This document shows, piece after piece, positions 22,240-32,838 of a stretch of DNA of 64,000 nt. The stretch is from Cunninghamia lanceolata (Eukaryota; Streptophyta; Pinopsida; Cupressales; Cupressaceae): contig BSBN01001017.1 in assembly GCA_027924645.1 (NCBI GenBank), positions 3,436,501 through 3,500,500 of the forward strand, read 5' to 3'. A program made the position numbers and the translations under genes. The first letter of the stretch is position 1. Each line of letters opens with the position of its first letter. Below the pieces are notes generated by a model. It saw only the letters and a program-made list of their open reading frames with translations, did no database searches and was not told the DNA's origin.

Positions 22240-22640
22240 CAGGAGAACTATGGAAAATGTACTTTGATGGCTCAAGGAGCAAAAATGGATCCGGTGGTGG
22301 TGCAATGCTTGTATCTCCCCAGGGTGAGAGATATTATTTTGCTTTCCGTTTTGCCTTTTCATGCACCAATAACACTGCCGAATATGAGAGATTAATCCAG
22401 GGATTGTAGTGGGTAAAAAAGAGGAAGATTGGCTATTTATAGGTGTTTGGGGACAATGAACTAATTGTAAATCAGGTAAGAGGACTGCATCTTACCAAAA
22501 ATGATACCTTGAAGTGCTATAAGCATAGGGTGTGGGACATGATTGAAGAGTTCGATGCTTTCAATCTGGTCTCTATTCCCAGGAATCAGAATTACCATGC
22601 AGATAGGTTGGCTACAATTGGGGCTCAGTTCGACATCCCC
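22240..22640 (+). pseudogene. G1 extra RNase H domain, located before RT
   Basis: The segment WKMYFDGSRSKNGSGGGAML to HADRLATIG is a complete RNase H fold of the kind called archaeal-like in plant gypsy elements. All four acids are visible: Asp in YFDGS (22266), Glu in TAEYE (22380), Asp in FGDNE (22452) and Asp in HADRLA (22602). Two TAG stops (22407, 22440) interrupt it. It would degrade RNA in RNA-DNA hybrids during reverse transcription. In most gypsy elements RNase H follows RT; here this copy precedes RT and the copy after RT is degenerate. Confidence 0.88.
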
Positions 22641-23970
22641 AGTGATATTCAAAGGGAGAAGGTGCAGCCCCATGTAAAAATAGTTGATAGACCCTCTATC
22701 CCTGACAATGACATTCATTGGCAGGTCTTCAAAAGTGATGAGCAAATCCTGCATTTTTTGTTAGAAGAGGATGAGTTCTCTATGGTGAACCAGGATAAAC
22801 TCAGACAACAGTATGGCAACGATCAAATTGTTCAGTTAAGAACAAACAAACTGCCCAAGGGACTAGTAACATTGGAGTCTCTTTTTGGCACTGATGATCA
22901 GATGAAGAAGACCAAAACTGACATGCAGATAAAGGAGCATTACGAGGAGCTGGAAATTTTTAAGGGTAGGCTTCTCAAGATTGGAAAAATTTGTTCGCCT
23001 GAGGATAGAAAGGCTTTTATTGCTTTTTGCCATGAATTTGAAGATGTGTTTGCCTGGGATTATTCAGACCTAAAAGGATTTGACCCTCACATAGCCCAGC
23101 ATACCATAGAATTAGAGCCAGGCGCAAAACCTGTAAGGCAGAAGCAAAGGCCCTTAAACCCAAGGCTTGAGCCCCTGATGATTAAAGAATTGACCAAGTT
23201 GATCGAGGGAAAGATCATTTTCCCGATCAAACATACTTTTTGGGTCTCCAACCTTGTCCCTGTTAGAAAAAAAGAATGGGGAGATCAGACTGTGTGTTGA
23301 TTTCAGAGATCTAAATAGGGTCTCCCTAAAAGAGCATTACCCATTGCCCTCAATGGAGCAGATCCTGCAGGTAGTAGCTGGCTCAGAGAGATTCTCCTTG
23401 CTTGACAGTTTTTTTGGTTATAACCAAGTGTTAGTCAAGGAGGAGGATCGGTATAAAACTGCTTTTACTATTAAATGGGGCACCATGGCCTACAAAAGAA
23501 TGCCTTTTGGTCTATCTAATGCTGACTCAACTTTTCAGAGGGCTATGGATATGGCCTTTAAGGGTTTGCTGTATAAATTGGTGTTGGTATACCTAGATGA
23601 CATCACAGTTTTTTCCAAGAATGCATCTGAGTATTTATTCCATTTGAGGCAAGTATTTGAGAGATGCAGAGAGTTTGGGATATCTCTCAATCCCAAAAAA
23701 TGCATTTTCGTTGTACATGAAGGCAAGCTGTTAGGGCACGTCGTGTCAAAGGAAGGCATCACCATTGATGCTGAAAGGGTGAGAGCCATTTTGGAATTGC
23801 CTTTACCCAGCCACAAGAAGGGACTTCAAAGTTTCACTGGCAGAATTAATTTTCTTCGAAGATTTATACCAGACATTGCAAATCTTCTGAAGCCCTTGAC
23901 GTCCATGTTAAAAAAGAATGTAGTTTTCAGTTGGACGAAGGAGGCCAAGCTAAGCTTCAAGTCCATAAAA
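22641..23970 (+). pseudogene. G1 reverse transcriptase with upstream linker
   Basis: After a charged linker, RT begins at about 23090 with the HTIELEPGAKPVRQKQR segment. It continues through the LVPVRKK block, CVDFRDLNRVSLKEHYPLPS, FSLLDSFFGYNQV, MPFGLSNADSTFQRAMD and the catalytic YLDD (VLVYLDDITVFSKN, about 23583-23624). The signature has Leu where YMDD or YVDD is common. A one-base shift in an A-run near 23266-23272 moves the frame once. A thumb-like region follows with LGHVVSKEGI and FLRRFIPDIANLLKPLT. It makes cDNA from the genomic RNA. Confidence 0.92.
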
Positions 23971-24400
23971 GAAGCGCTGTTAGCTACGCCAACCCTGATA
24001 AATCTAGACTTCTCCAAGGATTTTATTTTGTACGCTTATGGCAGCCTGGATACCATTTCTGCAATTCTAGTGCAGCAATAGAGTGAAAGATTTGAACAGC
24101 CAATTGCTTTTTTCAGCCAGAGTTTAGAAGAGTATGAACAGAGATATAGCTTCATTGAGAAGCACGTCCTTGCAGTAGTGAGGAGCCTCAAAAAATTTAG
24201 GCATTTTATTTCTAATAATAAGATACATTTAATGGTCACTCACCCTGGTGTGAAGGAGTTCCTGCTGAGTAAGGACGTCAATGAGAAAAGAGCTGGTTGG
24301 ATTACTAGGGTCATGGAGTATGACATCGATATCAAAATAACCAAGCTCGTCCAAGGAAGAGGGCTCAGCGAACAGCTTGCTGCTAGTACTGAAGATGAAG
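23971..24400 (+). pseudogene. G1 classical RNase H after RT, catalytically degenerate
   Basis: The position and flanking pattern are those of the usual gypsy RNase H: PIAFFSQSLEEYEQRYS and the FIEKHVLAVVRSLKKFRHFI helix are present. Three of four acids are gone: the TDAS Asp is Tyr (YAYGS, 24037), the TDH Asp is missing in VTHPGVKEF, and the last Asp (normally ADALSR) is replaced in RGLSEQLA. Only the Glu of IEKHV remains. It resembles a tether domain that has lost catalysis. A TAG stop lies at 24079. Confidence 0.85.
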
Positions 24401-25729
24401 CAAGCAAGGAAGAGACGGCATTTCTGGCCATAGAAGGTGAACATCAGACGGACACAGTAGTAGCGGGCACCAGTTGGGTTCATAATATGATCCATTTTTT
24501 GCAGACTGGTGAATGTCTAGCAGGGTTAGACAGAGCCAAGAGAAGATACTTTAGATTGCGGTCTATCCCATATGTCTTAGTCAATGACATCCTTTTCCGA
24601 AAAGATTTTAATGGTGTATTATTAAGATGTATTGATGAAGCTTAGACCGACAAAGTGCTGCGGGAGTTCCATGAGAAAGCAACAGGGGGTCATTTTGCCC
24701 CAAGGACTACCGCTTGGAAGATAACGAGAGCTGGGTATTATTGGCCCAGCTTATTCAAGGATGCCCACGCATGGGCTAGGAAATGTGTGAAGTGTGCCCT
24801 TTTTGCAGGCAAGTCAAGGCTGCTAGCTCTGCCCCTGCAGCCAATTCAAGTGGAGCAACCCTTCATAAGGTGGGGTATCGATTTCATAGGCCCCATCACT
24901 CCACCGTCCGGTGCAGGCCATAGGTGGGTGCTTACTGCAACTGATTACTTCACAAGGTGCACTGAGGCAGTGGCCCTAAAGGAATCCAATGAAAATGCTA
25001 TTCTGAACTTTTACAGTGACCTGGTAGCTAGATTTGGAGTACCTGAATCTATCATCTCAGACAATGCCTTGGCTTTTGTCAGATTAAAAATAACTGACTG
25101 GGCTATGAAAAATGGGATCTATTTGGGCACTTCATCAAATTATTACCCTCAGGGTAATGGCCTAGCTGAGTCCACAAATAAAAACCTCATAAGGATCATC
25201 AAGAGAACCATGGAAGATAACCAGAGGACCTGGCATACTAAATTAAAATCTGCCTTATGGGCAGATAGGATCACTCTCAAGAGGTCCATTGGGAACTCTC
25301 CATACATGCTTGTTTATGGAAAAGAGGCAAGGTTGCCTATATCTACAGAATTGCCAGCTCTGGACATTGTGAATCAGCTGGAGATGTTTGAAGAAGAGGA
25401 TCCCATGGCGGTGAGATATGCTCAGCTCATGGAGCTTGAAGAAACCAGAGATAGGGCTAAGAAGACTATGGAATATCATCAGCTTCAGACCAAGGGAGCT
25501 TTTGATCAGAAAGCCATCCCCAGAAACATTAAGGAGAGGGATTTGGTGCTCAAGTGGGATGAATTAAAGAGTAGGCCAGGGAGACACTCCAAATTTGATT
25601 GCATGTGGAGTGGCCCATTCCTCATCACTAAATGCAAAGCACAATGCATTTCAATTATCAAATATGGATGGACAAAATTTGCCTATCCCAGTCAATAGGA
25701 TACACCTGAAAAGGTGTTTTGAGGTATGA
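24401..25729 (+). pseudogene. G1 integrase
   Basis: The HHCC zinc domain is intact (EFHEKATGGH and CVKC, about 24660-24800). The DDE core follows: Asp in WGIDFIGPI (about 24880), Asp in IISDNALAF (about 25058) and Glu in GNGLAESTNKNLIRIIK (about 25165). The C-terminal region has SPYMLVYGKEARLPI and WSGPFLIT. A TAG at 24643 and a frameshift between about 25615 and 25665 break it. In the shifted frame it ends LKRCFEV and TGA at 25727-25729, a typical plant gypsy integrase end. No chromodomain is seen. It would insert the cDNA, giving 5-bp TSDs. Confidence 0.9.
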
Positions 25730-26020
25730 GTGCTCTGTAAATTGGTAGGTTAGGTCTCTATGCTTCCAATAAGTGTTGTTGCACTATAGTTTAGATGCCT
25801 CTTTGTTTTCCCTAAGTGCTGTCTAGCACAGTTTGTGGGCTGCTGTCACGTTTTGTTTGGCCCACTTGTTCTCCTGTGTCCTTCATTACCGACATGTTGG
25901 GTTTTTGGGGTCAAGATGTTTGTCAAGGCACTTCAAGTTTCTTTTGACTCCATGCCCAATGAATATAAGGCCACTGATCCTCTGTTTAGCAAGCAAACAC
26001 CCCATGGAGGTTGCCAAAAA
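25730..26020 (+). other. G1 3' untranslated stretch before the 3' LTR
   Basis: About 290 bp without a convincing ORF. The last bases before the LTR (CATGGAGGTTGCCAAAAA) are partly purine-rich and may be a decayed polypurine tract. Confidence 0.5.
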
Positions 26021-28746
26021 TGTTATCCTATTTTCCTCCGTTCAGAGCTAAATAGTTAACCTGGTATTTTCCTTGAAAATCCTTTGAAGAGGTCCCTATA
26101 AAGCCGAAGTGCCATTTTCCCAAGAAACCTTGCCTAAGGAACCTTACCATTGGAAAGAGCTTGAAAAAATAGGTAGGGTTGCTTTTTGCATTGCCCTAAA
26201 ATTTGACCAAACAAAGAAGTTATTCATGGTCAAAGTTTCGATCAACATACATTTCAAATGTTCATTTGGCAGGCTTGCAAATCTCCATCAGCCTTAGAAA
26301 ATAATGAAAAAATTAGGTTATATGCATTTTCTAAATGTATATCGGGCTCCAAAGGTGCATATACATTTAGGGAATCTTTCGCAGGTCCTCGGGAATATTC
26401 CCAGTTTGTATATCGGCGATATACAAGCAGGAGATGCAAGTGAAACATACAACGTATATTGCGCATTCATTGCATATTCTATCAAGATTCCCCATTTGTA
26501 TGTTTGGGAGGTTTGTATATTTGCCTTTGTATTTTTGACATACAAGTAAATATACATTCGCTGGAAGGATACAAGGGCAGATACAAGGATGGAATATACA
26601 TCGCAGATTCCTGAAATATTCACTGAATGTATATCGGGTCTGCATGTATGTAGGGGCTTGTATATTCAGATATACAAGTGAAGATACAATCGGATATACA
26701 ATGAAAAGATACATCGCGGGCATATTCCGTAAAGATTCCTTGTTTGCATGTATGTGGGTTTGTATATTGTGTTTGCATATTTAACATACAAGGTGCAAAT
26801 GTACATTTGCTACAGTGCCGCAGGGAAAATATACAAAGGCATTTGTATATCGCCAGCATACAAGAGGTGGGGCCCGCACATATACAAGGAGGATTGTATG
26901 TTTCGACATACAAAGGATCACGTGAACAGTGGCTTCTATATCACGCATATACAAGGCTAAATGTACATTGGTGATATGCAAACCGGATTTCAAACGAATA
27001 TCAATTCCGGCACATTTAGGCTTCAGGTCCGGTTTGTATATACAACAGTGTTTGTATATTCGTACATACAAATAATACAAGGAGAAGTGATACAAGGTGG
27101 ACCCTACAGAGCAATGAAAAGCAACTAAAGGTCATTTTCGGGTCTGCACTTGTATATCGGTGTTGTATGTGCTGATATACAAGCAGAGGATGCATTTCCA
27201 TATGCAAGCCGGATTTCAGGTAAGGTTCAAATGCAGTTCTTGCAGTTTCAAGTCCACAGTGCATTATATATGCGGTTGAATATTTGCATATACAATGCGA
27301 TATACAAGGGGAAAGTGCAACTTTTGAGCACCACTTCTCAGACCAACTCAACAGCAAATCAGGGGGTGCCACGTGGCAGTAGCGATGCATATACAAAGGC
27401 TCTTGTGTATACAAGGCAGTTTCAAATGTATTTTTTGAGAGTGATTGCAGAGGTCTTTTGGCGCCAAAAGCAGAAATACATACAAAGTTTTCAAAACATG
27501 CAAAGACAGGATCAGAGGTATCTTCAGAGGCCGATATATACATAGATGCAGAAGCGATATATACAGGCAGTTGACCAGAACTTTGACTGCCTATATCTTC
27601 CCCATTTCAGCGAATTTTGACATGTTGTAAGAGGCAAAAGGGCTTGTTTTGCCTCCTCTTTCATTTGAGCAGGTTTTTAAGGGGATTTTCTAGTTTCCAT
27701 TTTTCGGATCTGGCTTTGCATGTTCGGGCAGATTGGATGTTTCAGTGGCCGTCGTGAAGTTTTGAGGGGTTTTTCTCCTCACAGTGGCTCGGGTTGGTGA
27801 GGTTCTGCAGGTGCATTCATGGCGTATGGGCTCTTTATCTTTCAGGACCATTTTCTTATGCGTTGAACGACGACTTTGGAGGTTGCTTCTCCATCCCCTA
27901 TCCTGTCTCGTGTCATGGCTGCCGTCTTTCGCGTTTTCTCCTGGCGACAGCATGGTCCACGTCCCTTCACCATGCCTCTGCCCATACTTTCTTGCTTCTA
28001 TAATTTATGGCCTCGGTTCTATGATTTAGTGACTTCTTGCCCTTTTGGCAGGGGTCTGGCTTATAAAAGACTGGTAAAAAGCCCTTTTACAAGAGGATGG
28101 TTGTTTTTGGGGCTGTTATGCTACCAATTTTTTTTGTAGTCAGACCTCTTAGTGTAATTGCAAGGGTATGGGAATGCGACTCACTGTGCCTGAATCTGGC
28201 CTTTACTGTCTTCCTTTTATCCACCAATGAATGTAATTAGCTATGTTGGTATACCCCTGCTATGAAATATCTCTGTATCGTAATAGTTTTTTGGACCTTC
28301 ATGATTAATAGATGCCGATTTCTCGCCTCTCTTATGTCTGGATTTCTGTGTTTTAATTGAAGTTATAGTCTGTTCTGTGGGTAAAACGGCTCCTCTGCAG
28401 GTTTAACTTTCATACCGAAGCCTCAACCAATCATAAGTCTGTGTGAATCCCCCTCCAGCAGCAAAAGATTCATTGTCGTGTCCACACCTTGACCACCATC
28501 GCTCACTAAATCTGGTGTATCACCCCTTTTCCCTTTCAGTTTTCCTTCTAACTCTTTCCCCTGCAAGTCGTTTAGCGCTAGGTTTAGTATCACTGCTCTA
28601 AGTAATAGGCTTAGAGAAAGGAACCATCCTTCTCTGGAGGTCTGATCTCAAATCGCAAGGTCCCACACTTCGAGATCATTCCCATGTTACTTCAGATTGC
28701 TAAGGTCTAACAACTGCAACAAAGGGTGCAAATCTGGGTGATAACA
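26021..28746 (+). repeat. G1 3' LTR
   Basis: Full-length partner of 16858-19585 with few differences. It carries the same TATAC motif array (about 26390-27590) and a TATA box at 28061-28069. It is followed by TSD ACAAT at 28747-28751. Confidence 0.95.
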
Positions 28747-28985
28747 ACAATATCAACGGAAACCCTAACCCTTAGCTATTTTTATCACGACTTTTGTTGG
28801 TTACAAAATAGTGTTTTTTATGTCGGCCAATGAAAAAATAACTCCCGTCTTGGGGGCGTTGCCCCCAAACCCCCGCAAGGGGCGCTGCCCCTTGACCCCA
28901 TAGGAATTTGGGGGCAAACCACACCGATAAAAGTGGGGTAAATTTAACCTCCGAGTTTGATTAGGCTCCATATAACAACAAGGGG

Positions 28986-29039
28986 AAGGTGTGCGAAGAT
29001 GCGAAAATGAAAGAGTTTGTGTTGTAAGGCAGCAAAGGT
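28986..29039 (+). repeat. C1 3' LTR, part 2 of 3
   Basis: A 54-bp piece (GTGCGAAGATGCGAAAATG on) matches the 5' LTR at about 2313-2363. It lies between the 457-bp solo LTR and G2, and ends with the G2 TSD AAGGT (29035-29039). Confidence 0.9.
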
Positions 29040-30183
29040 TGATGAAGGTCGAAGTAGTGTTTATTAATGCATCATCATTTAGTTTTATCAATCCGGAGGT
29101 GTTTGGAGCGATATACGATAAGACTATTTGATATGGGGGGATTTGGTTGGATGGTTCGTGGATGGAACTTGGTTAATCTTCTGGAAATGAAAGGTCATAC
29201 AAAAATGAAAATCTATCTATTTGCAGGAAAGTAAGCACACTTGTGCTAAAAGAAACTATCTTATCTTGCTAGAAAAGAAACACACTTTGCTGGAAATAAA
29301 CACACTTGTAGTAAAGGAAACTATTCTAGTTTGCTAAAGAATAAACACACTTGCAATGAAGTAAACTATTCTAACTTGCTGGAAAATAACTACACTTGTT
29401 GGAAAAGTAAATAAGGAGAAACTATTTTTACTTGTTAAGCTACAACAATGAAACACTCTGAATATAACAATGCTGCGGAATAACAAATCTATTTTAGAAC
29501 TTATAAAACAATCCTGCAGGGAACAAACACACATCACATGAACACAAGTACAAAGCTAACTAAATAGAAGATATAATAGAACTGAACAAACATAAAAAAA
29601 CCAAGAGATCTCCTCCAAAATGGGGAAGCAGGCCCTACTTTCCCAACCGGAGATGATCCTCTTTTCTCAACTAAATCTTTCAGAAGAATTCCCCCTCCAT
29701 TTGCATTCAATCATAGTCCAAAGGATGGATGAAAGTACATGTTTGAAAACAAGGAGTTTTCCTCCTGCTGAAAACACAATCTAGCTAACAACTATCTAAG
29801 AAAAACTGAAACTTAGAGAGATCATATGCTCCTATTTATACATTCGAGCTTTATTGAAAGGAAATAACTAATCAACGATTCTAGCTACATCGAACTGGAC
29901 TTGAAACCAGTTGCTAATTTAATGCATTAATTATTTCACTGTGGTTTACTGAAGATCAAGGATTTGGATCGACTTGGCTATTTGGTGAACTTGAGCGATT
30001 TCCTGAAATGGTGTGGCGTTTGGTGGCAGTGACTTTGGTTAGAACTGACGCCAATTCAGCAGCTACTTCGGTTAGTCACTGAAATGGAGTGACGTGGAGA
30101 TTTAGATATACCAGCTACTTTAATTGAGGCGTGGGTCATGTTTGCATTGTCGGACCTTTTGGGTAGCCCTAGGATTAGCCGGT
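29040..30183 (-). repeat. G2 3' LTR, outer part
   Basis: Matches 46121-47296 of the right LTR. It ends at CCGGT (30179-30183), the TSD of the inserted solo LTR; the LTR resumes at 32446. A run of about 40-50-bp imperfect repeats with AAACACACTTG and GAAACTATTCTA lies at 29229-29440. Confidence 0.92.
29229..29440. repeat. Imperfect tandem repeats in G2 LTR
   Basis: Four or five units share CACACTTG followed by AAACTAT-CTTA-CTTGCT. The same set is in the other LTR (46311-46530), where one unit has been duplicated again. Confidence 0.7.
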
Positions 30184-32440
30184 TGTAGGAGTCTAGGACA
30201 ACACTGAGAGGGGGGGTGAATCAGTGTTGTATTAGTTTTCAAATCTTTTACAACTTTTTGCAAACTTTATCTTACAGGACAAAAAAGAGGAATACATTAA
30301 TGATTTGTTGAGCTCATATGCACAAGACTAATAATGAAGGATGTGAACAAAACTTAATAAACAAAGTACTAATAGACACACATACAAATGAAGACAACAT
30401 GAAACATGACACATGCTTTTCACGAGTGGAAAACCCTTCTTGGGTAGAAAAACTACTCAAAACTGCCTCACTGGCTTAAGCAAAAAACTCACTGGTTACA
30501 ATGTTTAGAAGCACCAACTTCAAGGAGCACCAACCCCTAATACATTTAGAAGCACCAACTTCAAGGAGCACCAACCCCTAATACATACTCAAATTCAAAC
30601 CAAGAACTCAGAGGGTTTCTCTGTTTCCATACAAATCACTTGTTCTTTCACATGTGTCTGTCATATGACCATACTTCTCATCAACCTAGATCACATACAA
30701 AACTTATCATCTATATCATCTGAATTTTCTCTTCAAGAGGATATTCAAAATAATCAACCATGTATACTGATCCACTCAACAACAACTTCAATGATCCTGC
30801 AAAACCATTATATATGAAATAAAGAGAACCTTTCATATTTCTTTTCTCTCCTTTCAATACTCCAAAAATAAAATCACTTCTTTTCTCTGTATGACCATTT
30901 CCATTCATAAAGAAAATCATATTTTCTGTCCTGCAAATGAATTTCATTGTGCATAAAACCTTTCATATTCTTTTCTCTGCAAAAGAAATTCAATCACTTG
31001 CATATAATTCTTCTTACAAAAACAAATCTTCATCTATTCATCTGCAAAATGAGATTTTTCATTTTCTTAAAAAAAATCTCTTTCATATATTTTTTTATTT
31101 AAAAAAGATCATCTTCTTCAAACCCTTCATCTTCTCTGCAAAAAATTTTCTCTATCTTAATAAAATCTGCCTTCACAAGAAAATCATCTGTAATAAAAAT
31201 AATTCCAATCTGTTCTCTGTTGCATCTTTCAAAAATTTCTTCTCAAATTTTTTTTCTCTTTCATAAAAACATCTAAAAAATATTCTCCATTATTTGCAAA
31301 TAAAAACTTCTTAAATCATTTCTTTTTAGTCTTTAAAAAAAAATACTTCTTCTTTTATTCCAACTATCTTTACATCTCTAAAAGGCATTTAAAAAAACAT
31401 AAACTTCCTCTTTAGACTGCTTGAGAGGGATAAAAAAAAAATAGAAATATCTTCCTTAAAAAATGGCTTTAAACTCTCAACATACTCCCTTAAAAATCTG
31501 CATTAAAAAGATGTTTTTTTCTTTTAAGAAAATAATTTCCTTGAGTCTTCCATGCCACGGGAGAAAGACTAAAAATAGGCTTTAAAAAGCTTTTAAAGTT
31601 TATGAAAAAACTTTCATAAAAAAAACTCCTTAAAGCTCATAAAAAGTATTTTAAATGCCTCATAAGAGGCCGCCACAAAATGGGAGATAGAAAAAGGTTT
31701 TTAACTTTAATATAAGGCCTTTGATATTCTCCATTCGAACCATAAGCCTTTTGAATGCTTTTTGTGGGGGCCGGTCACCTATGTCTTAAGACCCCTTTAA
31801 TAAGTTGACCATAAGTGATGTGACCTGCTATAATAGGTCAACACAAGATTAAAACAAAAAGTGAACAAGCTTATGACAGGTGAAAAACTGGTATAAGGAA
31901 TATTGAAGATATTTAGAATTTGCAACTTCAATGCCCTTATTAACATTATGACAATCTCTTCCCATATCTACCTCATCTCTGCCAAACTCTGCTTATATCT
32001 GAATTATCTCTGTCAAACTGTGCCCATATCTGCCTCAATATAACTCTAAATCATGAAAGTCCCTTAATGTATGAATGCCAAAGCATGTAAACATTGTCAT
32101 AACGATCTTATGAGAACACAATCAACATCACCTTTGTAGCAAACAACTCATGAAGCATGGTGAATAAAGATTCTGCAATTTTACTCCTGTCACACAACCA
32201 TTATGCCATCCCAACATCAGAATGTACACAAACTAATCAAACAAGTCCTATGGATATGATCAATTAAATGCATCATAACACCATGATCAAATATGAATCA
32301 AGAACATAAGAATCCATTCTAAAACAAACATGACGATATCTTGATCAAATGAGAGCATCTCTTATCAATCATATCAAACCATAAACAACTCCTATCAATA
32401 CCGACACCTTTTTGATATCAATGACAATCTACTTTCATCA
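30184..32440 (-). mobile_element. Copia-type solo LTR inside G2 3' LTR
   Basis: A 2257-bp block starts TGTAGGAGTCTAGG, ends CTACTTTCATCA and is flanked by CCGGT (30179-30183) and CCGGC (32441-32445). Removing it aligns G2's two LTRs across the join. Its left edge carries GAGAGGGGGGGTGAATCA, the same kind of terminal block seen at the right ends of the C1 and NA LTRs, so it is a minus-strand relative of those copia LTRs. It is very AT-rich (31000-31700) and has no credible ORF. Confidence 0.85.
30504..30585. repeat. Two perfect 41-bp tandem copies
   Basis: Copies at 30504-30544 and 30545-30585, each with AGAAGCACCAACTTCAAGG and CACCAACCCCTAATACA, are identical. This suggests a recent slippage or unequal exchange within the solo LTR. 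Confidence 0.85.
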
Positions 32441-32445
32441 CCGGC

Positions 32446-32809
32446 AACATTCATCGACTCGAGAGGAGGATGACTCTATTGGAGAGTAACGGCATCTGGA
32501 GCCGTCTGGAGTTCAAGTTCTTCACAGAAAGAGGGGGCTCCAGAGGGATCCGAAGACCACTGGAAGTCTTACTAGCGTAATCCTCATGCAAACACAAACC
32601 ACTTGTACCACAATTCATAAGATATGCATTTTGAAAGTATAATTCAAGTAAACAAGTTAAGAGATTTCATCAAAGGAAATGAAATCCAAACATGTGCATA
32701 ATCTATCCAAACGACAAACATAATTATAATAATATGTAAATATATGCCATAATGTTTTGTTAAAGTCTTTTAGAACATGAAATAAATGAGTCATAAATTT
32801 GACTCATCA
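32446..32809 (-). repeat. G2 3' LTR, inner part
   Basis: Matches 47302-47664 and ends GACTCATCA next to the polypurine tract. The two parts total 1508 bp; the other LTR is 1544 bp, the difference being mostly a 38-bp duplication there. Confidence 0.9.
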
Positions 32810-32820
32810 TCCCCCCCAAC
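32810..32820 (-). promoter_or_regulatory. G2 polypurine tract
   Basis: In minus sense GTTGGGGGGGA abuts the 3' LTR, as expected for plus-strand priming. Confidence 0.8.
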
Positions 32821-32838
32821 TCAAAGTATGCCATGTCC

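Larger units (their letters stand above)
16858..28746 (+). mobile_element. G1: Ty3/gypsy element with two RNase H domains
   Basis: It starts TGTTATCCTATTTTCC and ends TGATAACA, flanked by ACAAT at 16853-16857 and 28747-28751. The LTRs are 2728 and 2726 bp and differ little, so this looks like one of the younger insertions. The internal order is primer-binding site, gag, protease, RNase H, RT, RNase H, integrase. RT before integrase makes it gypsy. The extra RNase H suggests the Tat group of plant gypsy elements, but its place before RT needs checking. The polyprotein is nearly continuous: about fourteen TAG stops, two frameshifts and no large deletion seen. Confidence 0.95.
16630..28980. mobile_element. 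457-bp solo LTR, split by gypsy G1
   Basis: The left part (16630-16857) starts TGTTAGGGTTATGCG; the right part (28752-28980) ends CCATATAACAACA. The flanks are AGGGA (16625-16629) and AGGGG (28981-28985), a 5-bp TSD with one change. The left part contains TTTTAACGTGGTTCACC, a motif common near the start of copia LTRs, and the right part has a GC-rich GGGGCGCTGCCCC hairpin. No internal region remains. A second LTR is absent, so recombination to a solo LTR is the simplest reading. Confidence 0.8.
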
